Assembly: GCF_039525035.1 (NCBI RefSeq)
Contig: NZ_BAAAHE010000015.1
Span: 15,012 to 79,011, forward strand
Source: Sporichthya brevicatena
GTDB lineage: Bacteria; Actinomycetota; Actinomycetes; Sporichthyales; Sporichthyaceae
Direction: 5' to 3'
DNA: 64,000 nucleotides
This document shows, piece by piece, positions 45,027 through 52,419 of this stretch. A model generated the notes under the pieces. It was not told where the DNA came from. It saw only the letters and a program-made list of their open reading frames with translations, and made no database searches. Each line of letters opens with the position of its first letter. Within the stretch, counting starts at the first letter, position 1. Both the position numbers and the translations under genes were made by a program.

Positions 45027-45415
45027 GACGCGACCTTCGGGCGCTCGTCGGCGGGGATCGTCACCGCGGCGAGGGCGCGCGAGTCGTCGAAGCAGGACCG
45101 GGTGCCGGTGTGGCAGGCCGGGCCCTCCTGGTCGACGCGGACCAGGACGGTGTCACCGTCGCAGTCGAGCGCGACCGAGTGCACCCACTGCCGGTGGCCG
45201 GACGTCTCGCCCTTGGTCCAGTACTCCTGCCGGCTGCGGCTGAAGTAGGTGACGCGGCCGGTGGTCAGCGTGCGGTGCAACGCCTCGTCGTCCATCCAGC
45301 CGACCATGAGCACCTCGCCGGTGTCCCACTGCTGGGCCACGGCGGGGACCAGGCCGGCGGAGTCGCGGCGCAGCAGGGCGGCGACCGCGGGGTCGAGAGC
45401 GGACTTCGAGGGCAT
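45023..45415 (-). CDS. hisI: Phosphoribosyl-AMP cyclohydrolase
   Basis: This enzyme hydrolyses phosphoribosyl-AMP in histidine synthesis. The 130-residue product has the zinc and active-site motifs [29 protein letters not shown] and [10 protein letters not shown]. The separate HisE domain is absent, as in actinobacteria. The start MPSKSALDP at 45415 is preferred over a longer frame. It is translationally coupled to trpE. Confidence 0.96.
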   Translation of the reverse strand: MPSKSALDPAVAALLRRDSAGLVPAVAQQWDTGEVLMVGWMDDEALHRTLTTGRVTYFSRSRQEYWTKGETSGHRQWVHSVALDCDGDTVLVRVDQEGPACHTGTRSCFDDSRALAAVTIPADERPKVAS

Positions 45416-45776
45416 GGGACGGAATTCTGCCCCGCCGCCCAATTCGCCGTCGTTCCGGTTTCCCGTCACGCTCCGTGGAGCACTGATCACCAGGAGGATT
45501 CCGCACCGGAAGACACACCCCGGCGCTTAGCCCGATTCGGGCTGTCCGAGATGTGAGCATGGTCCTCATCCGGCGTCCGCCGCCGCACGCGCGATTCACC
45601 CACGCCCGTACATATCGCCCCGAACCTCTCGCGGAGGCGCTCGAATCATGGCCAGGCATCGGTTGGAGCCGCCCACAGACTGGGACATTGCGTGGGATCA
45701 TGCTTCGGTCTCGGTCGCGCTCAGTGACCAGACCCGAGGCAGGGGTGGGGACGATCCCACGGAGGGCGGTGCCGCG
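45416..45776. other. 361-bp divergent region between hisI and the EspI-like gene
   Basis: It holds the promoters for both directions. Noted elements are a perfect odd palindrome agcccga-t-tcgggct (45529-45543) and an unused SD-like aggagg at 45492. The in-frame ATG at 45648 would extend the ATPase gene by 43 codons, but GC3 there is clearly lower than in the gene, so it is taken as non-coding. Confidence 0.5.
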
Positions 45777-47621
45777 ATGACCACGCCGAGCGAGAACCCG
45801 GCGCAGCAGAACACGGCCAAGAACGAGGGCGCGAGCAAGAACGCGCCCCCGGCCTCCGCTGCGGCGCCGTCGAACTCCGGCGGACCGGCGGGGGCGGGTT
45901 CGGGCGCGAGCACGGGCCAGAGCACGGGCAAGGGTGCGGCGGCCGGTGCGCCGCGCACCTCGACGACGGACCTGCCGGCCCCGGGCGGCGAGCGGGACCC
46001 CAACGACAGCACCTGGATCTACGACCAGCTCGGTCTCTCGCCCGAGGAGTACAAGGGCGACCCGGCCCCCGACGCCACCGGCCTGCCGAGCAGCGCCGAG
46101 CTGCGCCGGCGTGCGGCCGCGCTGAACCTGGACTACGACGCCCTGCGGCCCGGCGACCCGAACGCGTCCCCGTTCCCGCCCGGCTCGCTCGGCGGCGGCG
46201 GCATCGACCCGCCGACCCGCAAGTTCGAGGGGTTCCCGGCTCCGGGCTCGGGCCTGCCGAGCCAGGCCGAGGCGCCCGCCGCCCCGGCCCCGCCCACCCC
46301 GCTCGCCGCCACCTCCCCGGCCGCGGTCCAGCCGCCGGCCCAGGCGGCGCCGGCTCAGGCCCCGTCTCAGGCCGCAGCTCAGGCCTCGCCGCAGGCGTCC
46401 GCGCCGGCGTCCGCCGCGCCGTCGGCTCCGGCGCCCGCGTCGGCCCCGCTGCCGAAGGCTCCGGTCAAGGGCGCGCGGCCGAACCGGCCCGCGCGCAGCG
46501 CGCAGCCGACCGGCGAGCCGTTCAAGGACTACGACGCGAAGCAGGCGACCGGTGACATCCAGCTGCCCGTGCACAACCCGCCGCGGCCCGCGACGCGCAC
46601 GGCGGCTCCCGCCGCGGCGTCCGCGAACCGTCCGCCGGCCCGCAACCTGCCGGTGAGCACGGAGAAGTTGACCGCGGACAGCCTCACCGCGGACAAGGTC
46701 CTCAAGCAGCGCAAGAAGCCGCCGTCCAAGGGCTGGCGCAAGGGCGTGCTCGCCGCGACCGGTGGCCTGGTCAACCTCGGCCCGGGCTCCAAGGAGCGCG
46801 AGCGGATGGAGTTCGAGGAGCGCGTCCGCACCGAGATCCCGGGCTGTCACCGGCTCGCGGTCATCTCGCTCAAGGGCGGCGTCGGCAAGACGACGACCGC
46901 GGCGGCGCTCGGCTCGATGTTCGCCTCGCTGCGCCGGGACCGCGTCATCGCCATCGACGCCAACCCCGACCGCGGCACGCTCGGCGACAAGATCGTGCCG
47001 GGCCAGGCACGCACCACCGTGCGCGACTTCGTCGCCCGCAGCGCGCAGCTCGACCGGTACTCCGCGGTTCGCGAGTACACCGCGCAGGCCGACTCGCGCC
47101 TCGAGGTGCTCGTCTCCGAGTCGGACCCGCTCGCCTCGCTGGCGTTCTCGGAGAACGACTACCGGATCATCAGCGACATCCTCGAGCGCTTCTACAACCT
47201 GATCCTCACCGACTGCGGCACCGGTCTGCTGCACTCGGCGATGGTCGGGGTGCTGGCCAAGGCCGACCAGGTCGTCATCGTCTCCTCCGCGTCCCTCGAC
47301 GGTGCGCGCAGCGCGTCGGCGACCCTGGACTGGCTGGAGGCGCACAACTACGCCGAGCTCGCCCGCGAGTCGGTCACGGTCGTCACCTCGGTCCGGCCGC
47401 AGGCGGCGACGGTCCACCTGGACGAGATCATCAGCCACTTCGCCAAGCGGACCCGGGCCGTCGTCGCGGTCCCCTACGACCCGCACCTCGCCGAGGGTGG
47501 CCAGATCGACCTCTCCCAGCTCGGCAAGGGCGCGTACCAGGCCTACCTCGAGCTCGCCGCCGAGATCGCGGACCAGTTCCCCCGCCTCGGCATCGCCAAG
47601 AACGGCGAGCGCACGTTCTGA
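45777..47621 (+). CDS. EspI-like MinD/ParA-family ATPase with Ala/Pro-rich N-terminal region
   Basis: The 614-residue product has a long disordered region (about residues 1-300) rich in Ala, Pro and Ser, with AQA/APAS repeats. A basic stretch (KQRKKPPSKGWRKG) is followed by a MinD-type ATPase. The deviant Walker A is SLKGGVGKTTT (about 363-373); next come VIAIDANPDRGTLGDKI and LILTDCGTGL. The whole order, including the GWR...LVNLGPG junction before the ATPase, matches mycobacterial EspI, a regulator of ESX-1 secretion that senses ATP. No ESX gene is nearby. It sits reversed between hisF and hisI. ATG 45777 has GGAGGG 10 nt upstream. Confidence 0.82.
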   Translation: MTTPSENPAQQNTAKNEGASKNAPPASAAAPSNSGGPAGAGSGASTGQSTGKGAAAGAPRTSTTDLPAPGGERDPNDSTWIYDQLGLSPEEYKGDPAPDATGLPSSAELRRRAAALNLDYDALRPGDPNASPFPPGSLGGGGIDPPTRKFEGFPAPGSGLPSQAEAPAAPAPPTPLAATSPAAVQPPAQAAPAQAPSQAAAQASPQASAPASAAPSAPAPASAPLPKAPVKGARPNRPARSAQPTGEPFKDYDAKQATGDIQLPVHNPPRPATRTAAPAAASANRPPARNLPVSTEKLTADSLTADKVLKQRKKPPSKGWRKGVLAATGGLVNLGPGSKERERMEFEERVRTEIPGCHRLAVISLKGGVGKTTTAAALGSMFASLRRDRVIAIDANPDRGTLGDKIVPGQARTTVRDFVARSAQLDRYSAVREYTAQADSRLEVLVSESDPLASLAFSENDYRIISDILERFYNLILTDCGTGLLHSAMVGVLAKADQVVIVSSASLDGARSASATLDWLEAHNYAELARESVTVVTSVRPQAATVHLDEIISHFAKRTRAVVAVPYDPHLAEGGQIDLSQLGKGAYQAYLELAAEIADQFPRLGIAKNGERTF

Positions 47622-47632
47622 CGTGACGTCAG
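47618..47632. promoter_or_regulatory. 15-bp palindrome across the stop codon of the EspI-like gene
   Basis: CTGACGT-G-ACGTCAG is a perfect odd palindrome that includes the TGA stop (47619-47621). As RNA it allows a 6-bp stem with a 3-nt loop between the convergent EspI-like and hisF genes. It may be a weak terminator or a protein site. Confidence 0.45.
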
Positions 47633-47669
47633 ACTTGTTGTCCTGACGGCGTTCCGGCGCCCGGTGCGG

Positions 47670-48443
47670 TCAGCGCACCGGGTGGCCGGCGGCGCGGAGG
47701 GCGTCCTTGACGTCGCCGATCCGCAGGTCGCCGAAGTGGAAGACGCTCGCGGCGAGGACGGCGTCCGCGCCGGCGGCGACGGCGGGGGCGAAGTCGGAGA
47801 CCTTGCCCGCTCCCCCGCTGGCGATGACGGGCACGTTCACGATCTCGCGGACCTGACGGAGCATCTCAAGGTCGTAACCGTCCTTGGTGCCGTCGGCGTC
47901 CATGGAGTTGAGCAGGATCTCGCCGGCGCCGAGCTCGGCGCCGCGGCGGCACCACTCGATCGCGTCGATGCCCGTGCCCTTCCGGCCCCCGTGGGTGGTC
48001 ACCTCGAACCCCGAGGGGGTCGGAGGGTCGCCGGGGAGGCAGCGGCGCGCGTCGATGGAGAGCACGAGCACCTGGTTGCCGAAGCGGTCGGCGATCTCGG
48101 CGATCAGCGCCGGCCGTGCGATGGCCGCGGTGTTGACGCCGATCTTGTCGGCGCCGGCGCGCAGGAGCTTGTCGACGTCCTGGACGGTCCGCACGCCGCC
48201 CCCGACGGTCAGCGGGATGAAGACCTGCTCGGCGGTGCGGGACACGACCTCGTAGGTCGTCGACCGGTCACTGGACGACGCGGTGATGTCGAGGAACGTC
48301 AGCTCGTCGGCGCCGTCGGCGTCGTAGCGCTTCGCGAGCTCGACCGGGTCGCCGGCGTCGCGCAGGTTCTGGAAGTTGACGCCCTTGACCACGCGGCCGG
48401 CGTCGACGTCCAGACACGGGATGACCCGGACCGCGACACCCAT
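47670..48443 (-). CDS. hisF: Imidazole glycerol phosphate synthase cyclase subunit
   Basis: HisF uses ammonia from HisH to make imidazole glycerol phosphate and AICAR. The 257-residue barrel has the catalytic Asp12 ([15 protein letters not shown]), the second Asp in [14 protein letters not shown], and the phosphate loops [11 protein letters not shown] and [15 protein letters not shown] lies 6-7 nt before the ATG at 48443. priA precedes it by 26 bp; hisH is not in the window. Confidence 0.97.
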   Translation of the reverse strand: MGVAVRVIPCLDVDAGRVVKGVNFQNLRDAGDPVELAKRYDADGADELTFLDITASSSDRSTTYEVVSRTAEQVFIPLTVGGGVRTVQDVDKLLRAGADKIGVNTAAIARPALIAEIADRFGNQVLVLSIDARRCLPGDPPTPSGFEVTTHGGRKGTGIDAIEWCRRGAELGAGEILLNSMDADGTKDGYDLEMLRQVREIVNVPVIASGGAGKVSDFAPAVAAGADAVLAASVFHFGDLRIGDVKDALRAAGHPVR

Positions 48444-48469
48444 CTGACGCTCCTTCAGCTTTCGGAGGA

Positions 48470-49201
48470 TCAGACCGCGGCCACGGCGGCGAGCGCCTCT
48501 TCGAGGGTGAACGCCTGCGCGTAGAGCGCCTTGCCGACGATCGCGCCCTCGACGCCCAGCGGTACCAGGGTGGCGATCGCGCGCAGGTCGTCCAGGCTGG
48601 AGACACCGCCGGACGCGACCACCGGCTTGTCGGTGCGGGCGCACACCTCGCGGAGCAGGTCGAGGTTCGGGCCCTTCAGCGTCCCGTCCTTGGTGACGTC
48701 GGTGACGACGTAGCGCGCGCAGCCCTCGGAGTCGAGGCGGGCGAGCACCTCCCAGATGTCGCCGCCCTCCTTCGTCCAGCCGCGGGCGGCGAGCGTCGTG
48801 CCACGCACGTCGAGGCCGACCGCGACCCGGTCGCCCCAGCGCGCGATCGCGCGGGCGCACCACTGGGGGTTCTCCAGCGCGGCGGTGCCGATGTTCACCC
48901 GGGCGCACCCGGTGGCCATGGCCGCCTCGAGGGACTCGTCGTCCCGGATGCCGCCGCTCATCTCGACCTTGACGTCGAGCTTGGCGACCACCTCGTGCAG
49001 GAGTTCGCGGTTCGACCCGCGACCGAAGGCGGCGTCGAGGTCGACCAGGTGGATCCACTCCGCGCCGGCGGACTGCCAGGCGAGCGCGGCGGCGAGCGGG
49101 TCGCCGTAGGAGGTCTCCGACCCGGCCTCACCCTGGACCAGGCGGACGGCCTGGCCGTCGGCGACGTCGACGGCGGGCAGCAGTTCGAGGCGATCCGGCA
49201 T
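48470..49201 (-). CDS. priA: Bifunctional HisA/TrpF isomerase
   Basis: PriA isomerises both ProFAR (histidine path) and phosphoribosyl anthranilate (tryptophan path). The 243-residue barrel has Asp12 in [15 protein letters not shown], the loop [27 protein letters not shown] and [14 protein letters not shown] with the second catalytic Asp. Actinobacteria lacking trpF use this enzyme for both steps. No trpF is present in the trp cluster here, which fits. It lies immediately upstream of hisF. Confidence 0.95.
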   Translation of the reverse strand: MPDRLELLPAVDVADGQAVRLVQGEAGSETSYGDPLAAALAWQSAGAEWIHLVDLDAAFGRGSNRELLHEVVAKLDVKVEMSGGIRDDESLEAAMATGCARVNIGTAALENPQWCARAIARWGDRVAVGLDVRGTTLAARGWTKEGGDIWEVLARLDSEGCARYVVTDVTKDGTLKGPNLDLLREVCARTDKPVVASGGVSSLDDLRAIATLVPLGVEGAIVGKALYAQAFTLEEALAAVAAV

Positions 49202-49251
49202 GCCGGAAGCGTAATGGCGCGGCGGTTGTGGCCCGGATCACGGGCGGGTGG

Positions 49252-50412
49252 TCAGGCCTGGTCGGTGTTGCCGGCCTTCCACTTCTCCCAGGGCACGGTC
49301 CAGTCCGCGACGCGGTTGATCAGGTCGTCGAACGGCTTCGAGGACCCCACGACCACGACCGGGTCGCCGACGACGATGTTCCGGTACAGCCACTCCGCGG
49401 CCTCGGGCAGCAGCCCGATGCAGCCGTGCGAGGTGTTGGCCTCGCCGATGTTCCCTTTGTTCCAGGGGGCGTCGTGGAGGAACTCACCGCTGTTGGTGAT
49501 CCGCAGGGCGTACTTGGACTTGTACTCGTAGTCCTCCGGGGCGTCGATCGCCTCGTCGGTCCACTTCTTGTTGCGCTCCTTGTCCATGACGATCTTCGTG
49601 CCGGTGCGGGTCTCCCAGCCCTTCTTGCCGGTGGTGACGTCGTAGGTCTTCAGCGGTTTGCCGTCGCGCTCGACCGTCAGCGTGTGCTGGTCGACGTCGA
49701 CGGTGATGATCTGCGCCCGGTCGACGGTGAAGCGCGACGTGCGGTTGGCGCCGCCGAGAACGTCCGCGCCGACCTTGACGTCCTGAAGCTTCGCCGCGAG
49801 CGTCACCGTCGTCCCGGCCGGCCAGAACTTCTCCGGGCGGTAGTCGACGGTCACGTCGTCGATCCAGTACCAGGCTCCCTCGACCGGTGGCGTCGTGCGG
49901 ACCTGGAGGGCCTTCTGCACGATCTTTCGGTCGGACACCGGCTGGTTGAAGGTGACCATCAGCGGGTGGCCGATGCCGACCTTGGCGCCGTTCGCCGGCT
50001 GGACCGACGCGATCTCCAGGGTGTCCGAGGCCTTCACCTCGGTGGTGGCGAAGCGCGTGACCTTCTCCGCCGGGGCCCCGTCGGCGCCCTCGCCCCACGC
50101 GTGGACGGTGTACCGCGTGCCGACCTTCACGGGAACGGTGGAACTCCAGGCCGTGCGGTCCGGTGCGTACTTCCCGTCGAGCTGGTCGCCCTTGCCGTCG
50201 GTGACGCGGACCTCGGTGAGCCGGCCGTTGGACCCGGTCACCTTCACCGTGGCGCCCGCTCCGACGCTCCGGGCATCCGCCGCCGGCGTGACCGCGATCG
50301 ACATCGGGCCGGACGAGCCGGACGTCGCCTCGTTCCCGCCACCGCACCCGGCCACCAGGCCGATCACCAGCGCCGGTCCGGCGATCAGGGTCAGCACCCG
50401 TCGCACGTTCAC
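49252..50412 (-). CDS. L,D-transpeptidase lipoprotein with Ig-like domains
   Basis: The 386-residue protein has a lipobox LVAGC, two Ig-like domains (about 40-140 and 145-240, the second with PANGAKVGIGHPLMVTFNQPV), then a YkuD catalytic domain with the active-site motif SHGCIGL and the upstream His in FLHDAPW. Enzymes of this layout (LdtMt2-like) form 3-3 cross-links in peptidoglycan. It lies 48 bp downstream of the PPTase gene on the same strand, so it may share the siderophore operon's transcript, although its function gives no reason for that. Confidence 0.93.
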   Translation of the reverse strand: MNVRRVLTLIAGPALVIGLVAGCGGGNEATSGSSGPMSIAVTPAADARSVGAGATVKVTGSNGRLTEVRVTDGKGDQLDGKYAPDRTAWSSTVPVKVGTRYTVHAWGEGADGAPAEKVTRFATTEVKASDTLEIASVQPANGAKVGIGHPLMVTFNQPVSDRKIVQKALQVRTTPPVEGAWYWIDDVTVDYRPEKFWPAGTTVTLAAKLQDVKVGADVLGGANRTSRFTVDRAQIITVDVDQHTLTVERDGKPLKTYDVTTGKKGWETRTGTKIVMDKERNKKWTDEAIDAPEDYEYKSKYALRITNSGEFLHDAPWNKGNIGEANTSHGCIGLLPEAAEWLYRNIVVGDPVVVVGSSKPFDDLINRVADWTVPWEKWKAGNTDQA

Positions 50413-50460
50413 CCCCGTGTTCTGCTGCGGCGCCCCGCCGCCGCCCCTGTCGAACCCGCC

Positions 50461-51204
50461 CTACCCCGCCGGCGCCCCCGCGAACGTCCGCCGACCGGTC
50501 CAGCGTCGGACCTGGACCTCCGGTGCGGTCGCCGCGAGAACCGCCACGGCCGCGACGCAGCCCGGGCCCAGGTCGACGTCGGCCGGCGCGACGGGACCCG
50601 GGTCGTCGTCGGCCCGCCAGGCCACCAGCTCCGGCGGGGCCCCGGGCGCCGTGAGCTCGATGCGGTCGGGCGGGACCGCGAGCCCGCGCCCGGTCGCCTT
50701 GAGCACGGCCTCCTTGCGGACCCAGGTCCGCAGCAGCGCGGCCGGGCGCTCGCCCGGCGCGAGTTCGGCGAGGGCCCGTCGCTCGGCCGGGGCGAGCACG
50801 ACCGCCGCGAGCTCCGCGGGGTCGAGCGCCGTCCCCGTCGTCTCGACGTCGACGCCCACCGGCACCTCCGCGACCGCGACCACGACCCGGTCCCCCGCGT
50901 GGCTCACCGAGAACTCCGTCCGACCGATGTCAAGAAAGGGTGACACCCTTTCTTGCCGGAGCGCGGGCTTGCCGTGGGGGCCGCCGCAGGTGGCGCAGCG
51001 GTGGACGAACGCCAGCGCCGCGGGGTCGGTGTCGAGGACCGCGCCGAGCACGAGCCGCGTGAGCGCGTGCGCGGCGAGGAACCGCTGCCGGTCGGCGGGC
51101 CGGAGCAGGGCGTCGTGGCGGGCCCGTTCCCCGGCGTCGAGCAGTCCGCGCATCGACGCCGGGACCTCGACCGGGTCGGCCCAGACGATCGACACGGACG
51201 TCAC
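50461..51204 (-). CDS. Sfp-type 4'-phosphopantetheinyl transferase
   Basis: This enzyme loads CoA-derived phosphopantetheine onto the carrier domains of the adjacent NRPS. The 247-residue product has the family motifs: a HGKPAL loop, FSVSHAGDRVVVAV, the metal-binding GVDVE, and WVRKEAVLKATGRGL. Between HGKPAL and FSVSHAG there is a short insertion (RQERVSPFLDIGRTE) whose DNA is a 25-bp perfect palindrome, absent from family members I know. The GTG start overlaps the formyltransferase stop (GTGA). Confidence 0.93.
   Translation of the reverse strand: MTSVSIVWADPVEVPASMRGLLDAGERARHDALLRPADRQRFLAAHALTRLVLGAVLDTDPAALAFVHRCATCGGPHGKPALRQERVSPFLDIGRTEFSVSHAGDRVVVAVAEVPVGVDVETTGTALDPAELAAVVLAPAERRALAELAPGERPAALLRTWVRKEAVLKATGRGLAVPPDRIELTAPGAPPELVAWRADDDPGPVAPADVDLGPGCVAAVAVLAATAPEVQVRRWTGRRTFAGAPAG
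50931..50955. repeat. 25-bp perfect palindrome inside the PPTase gene
   Basis: Arms of 12 bp (caagaaagggtg and its complement) flank one central A. The core GGGTGACACCC matches the two palindromes near polA (17903-17941). It lies in frame in a loop of the PPTase, encoding the segment RVSPFLD. Confidence 0.93.
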
Positions 51205-52166
51205 GGCCGGTCGGTGAGGTAGCCGCCCATCGCGGTGAAGTACTCGAGCGCGGGCAGCGTCTCCCCCGCTGCGGTGCGGACGGTCTCGATCACCACGGCG
51301 AGGTTCTGCCCGCGCCGAGCCTCGGAGCCGGCGACGATCGCCACCCCGGGGCCCTCGCGGAAGAAGATGCGGCCCGGCGTCCCGCCGTAGCGCTTCTCGG
51401 ACACGGACGCCTTGAGGACCGAGAGCCGCTCGCCGCGGTGGTAGGTCCACGCGTTCGGGTACGGGTCGGGCTGCGCGCGCACGAGGTTGACGATGTCGCG
51501 CGCCGGCCAGGTCCAGTCGATGCGGTTGTCCTCGTCGGCCCGCTTGTGGAAGAACGTCGCCGAACTGCGGTCCTGCGTCGGGAAGTCCGTGCGACCGTCC
51601 GCCATCAGGTCCAGCCCCGCCACCGTGATCGGGCCGAACAGCTTCACCGTCGCGTGGAACAGGTCGACGGCGGTGTCTTGCGCACCGACCGGGACGGCCC
51701 ACTGCAGGACGATCGGACCGGCGTCAAGTTCGGCGTCCATCAGATGGGCCGTCACGCCGACCTGGGTCTCGCCGTTGATCAGCGCCCAGTTCAGCGGAGC
51801 GAAGCCGGCGTACCGGGGCAACAGCGAGTCGTGGACGTTCAGCGTCCCGAGCCGCGGTAACGAGAACACCTCGGACGGGATCAGCGTCCGCCAGTTCACC
51901 GCGACCATGACGTCGGGGTCGGCCTCCTTGAGGCGCACCTGCAGGTCGGCGTCGTCGGGCCGGTTGCGGAGCAGGACCGGCACGCCGGCCGAGCGCGCCA
52001 GATCCTCGACCGAGTCGTTCCAGATCCGTTCCCACGCCCCGTCGCTCGGTGGGTGCGTGACGACGAGGACGACCTCGTGGTGCGAGTCGAGCAGCGCCTG
52101 CAGGGTGCGGGAACCCCACGTACCGAAGCCGAAGAAGGCGACGCGCAGACCGGCGGTGGTGGCCAC
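51201..52166 (-). CDS. N-formyltransferase of the siderophore cluster (Fmt-like)
   Basis: The 321-residue enzyme belongs to the formyl-THF-dependent transferases. The catalytic motif is LNVHDSLLPRYAGFAP, with Asn and His, followed by TAHLMDAELDAGPI with the catalytic Asp. A C-terminal OB-like domain is present (AWTYHRGERLSVLKASV). It is not the housekeeping Met-tRNA formyltransferase: it sits between mbtH and the PPTase in an NRPS operon. By analogy with coelichelin CchA, it probably formylates the N5-hydroxyl-amine nitrogen of N5-hydroxyornithine. GTG 52166, 2 bp after the mbtH stop. Confidence 0.88.
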   Translation of the reverse strand: MATTAGLRVAFFGFGTWGSRTLQALLDSHHEVVLVVTHPPSDGAWERIWNDSVEDLARSAGVPVLLRNRPDDADLQVRLKEADPDVMVAVNWRTLIPSEVFSLPRLGTLNVHDSLLPRYAGFAPLNWALINGETQVGVTAHLMDAELDAGPIVLQWAVPVGAQDTAVDLFHATVKLFGPITVAGLDLMADGRTDFPTQDRSSATFFHKRADEDNRIDWTWPARDIVNLVRAQPDPYPNAWTYHRGERLSVLKASVSEKRYGGTPGRIFFREGPGVAIVAGSEARRGQNLAVVIETVRTAAGETLPALEYFTAMGGYLTDRP

Positions 52167-52168
52167 GC

Positions 52169-52378
52169 TCAGCCGCCCATCGCGCGGACGAGGCTCGCCG
52201 GCCGCATGTCCGTCCACGACCGCTCGACGTAATCGAGGCACGCCGCTCGGGTGTCCGGGCCGAAGCGGCTCTCCCAGCCGGCGGGGACGTCGACGAAGTC
52301 CGGCCACAGGCTGTGCTGGCCCTCGTCGTTGACCAGCACGCGGAACGTGCCGTCCGGGTTGTCGAAGGGGTTGGTCAT
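52169..52378 (-). CDS. MbtH-family protein
   Basis: The 69-residue protein is a chaperone/activator that binds adenylation domains of NRPSs. It shows the full family pattern [20 protein letters not shown], then VPAGW and [10 protein letters not shown], with the conserved Trp residues. AAGGAG lies 7-8 nt before the ATG. It sits 41 bp after the NRPS stop, indicating that the NRPS A domains need it. Confidence 0.97.
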   Translation of the reverse strand: MTNPFDNPDGTFRVLVNDEGQHSLWPDFVDVPAGWESRFGPDTRAACLDYVERSWTDMRPASLVRAMGG

Positions 52379-52419
52379 CGCGTTTCTCCTTCTCTGCAGG
52401 GGTCTTCGATGTCGTCCGG

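Noticed and set aside
45648-45776. Upstream ATG extension of the EspI-like gene
   Set aside because: Third-position GC is about 74% here, far below the gene body, and a good ribosome-binding site precedes the ATG at 45777.
51201-52166. Housekeeping methionyl-tRNA formyltransferase (fmt)
   Set aside because: The fold is shared, but it is coupled between mbtH and a PPTase in an NRPS operon, away from def and other translation genes.
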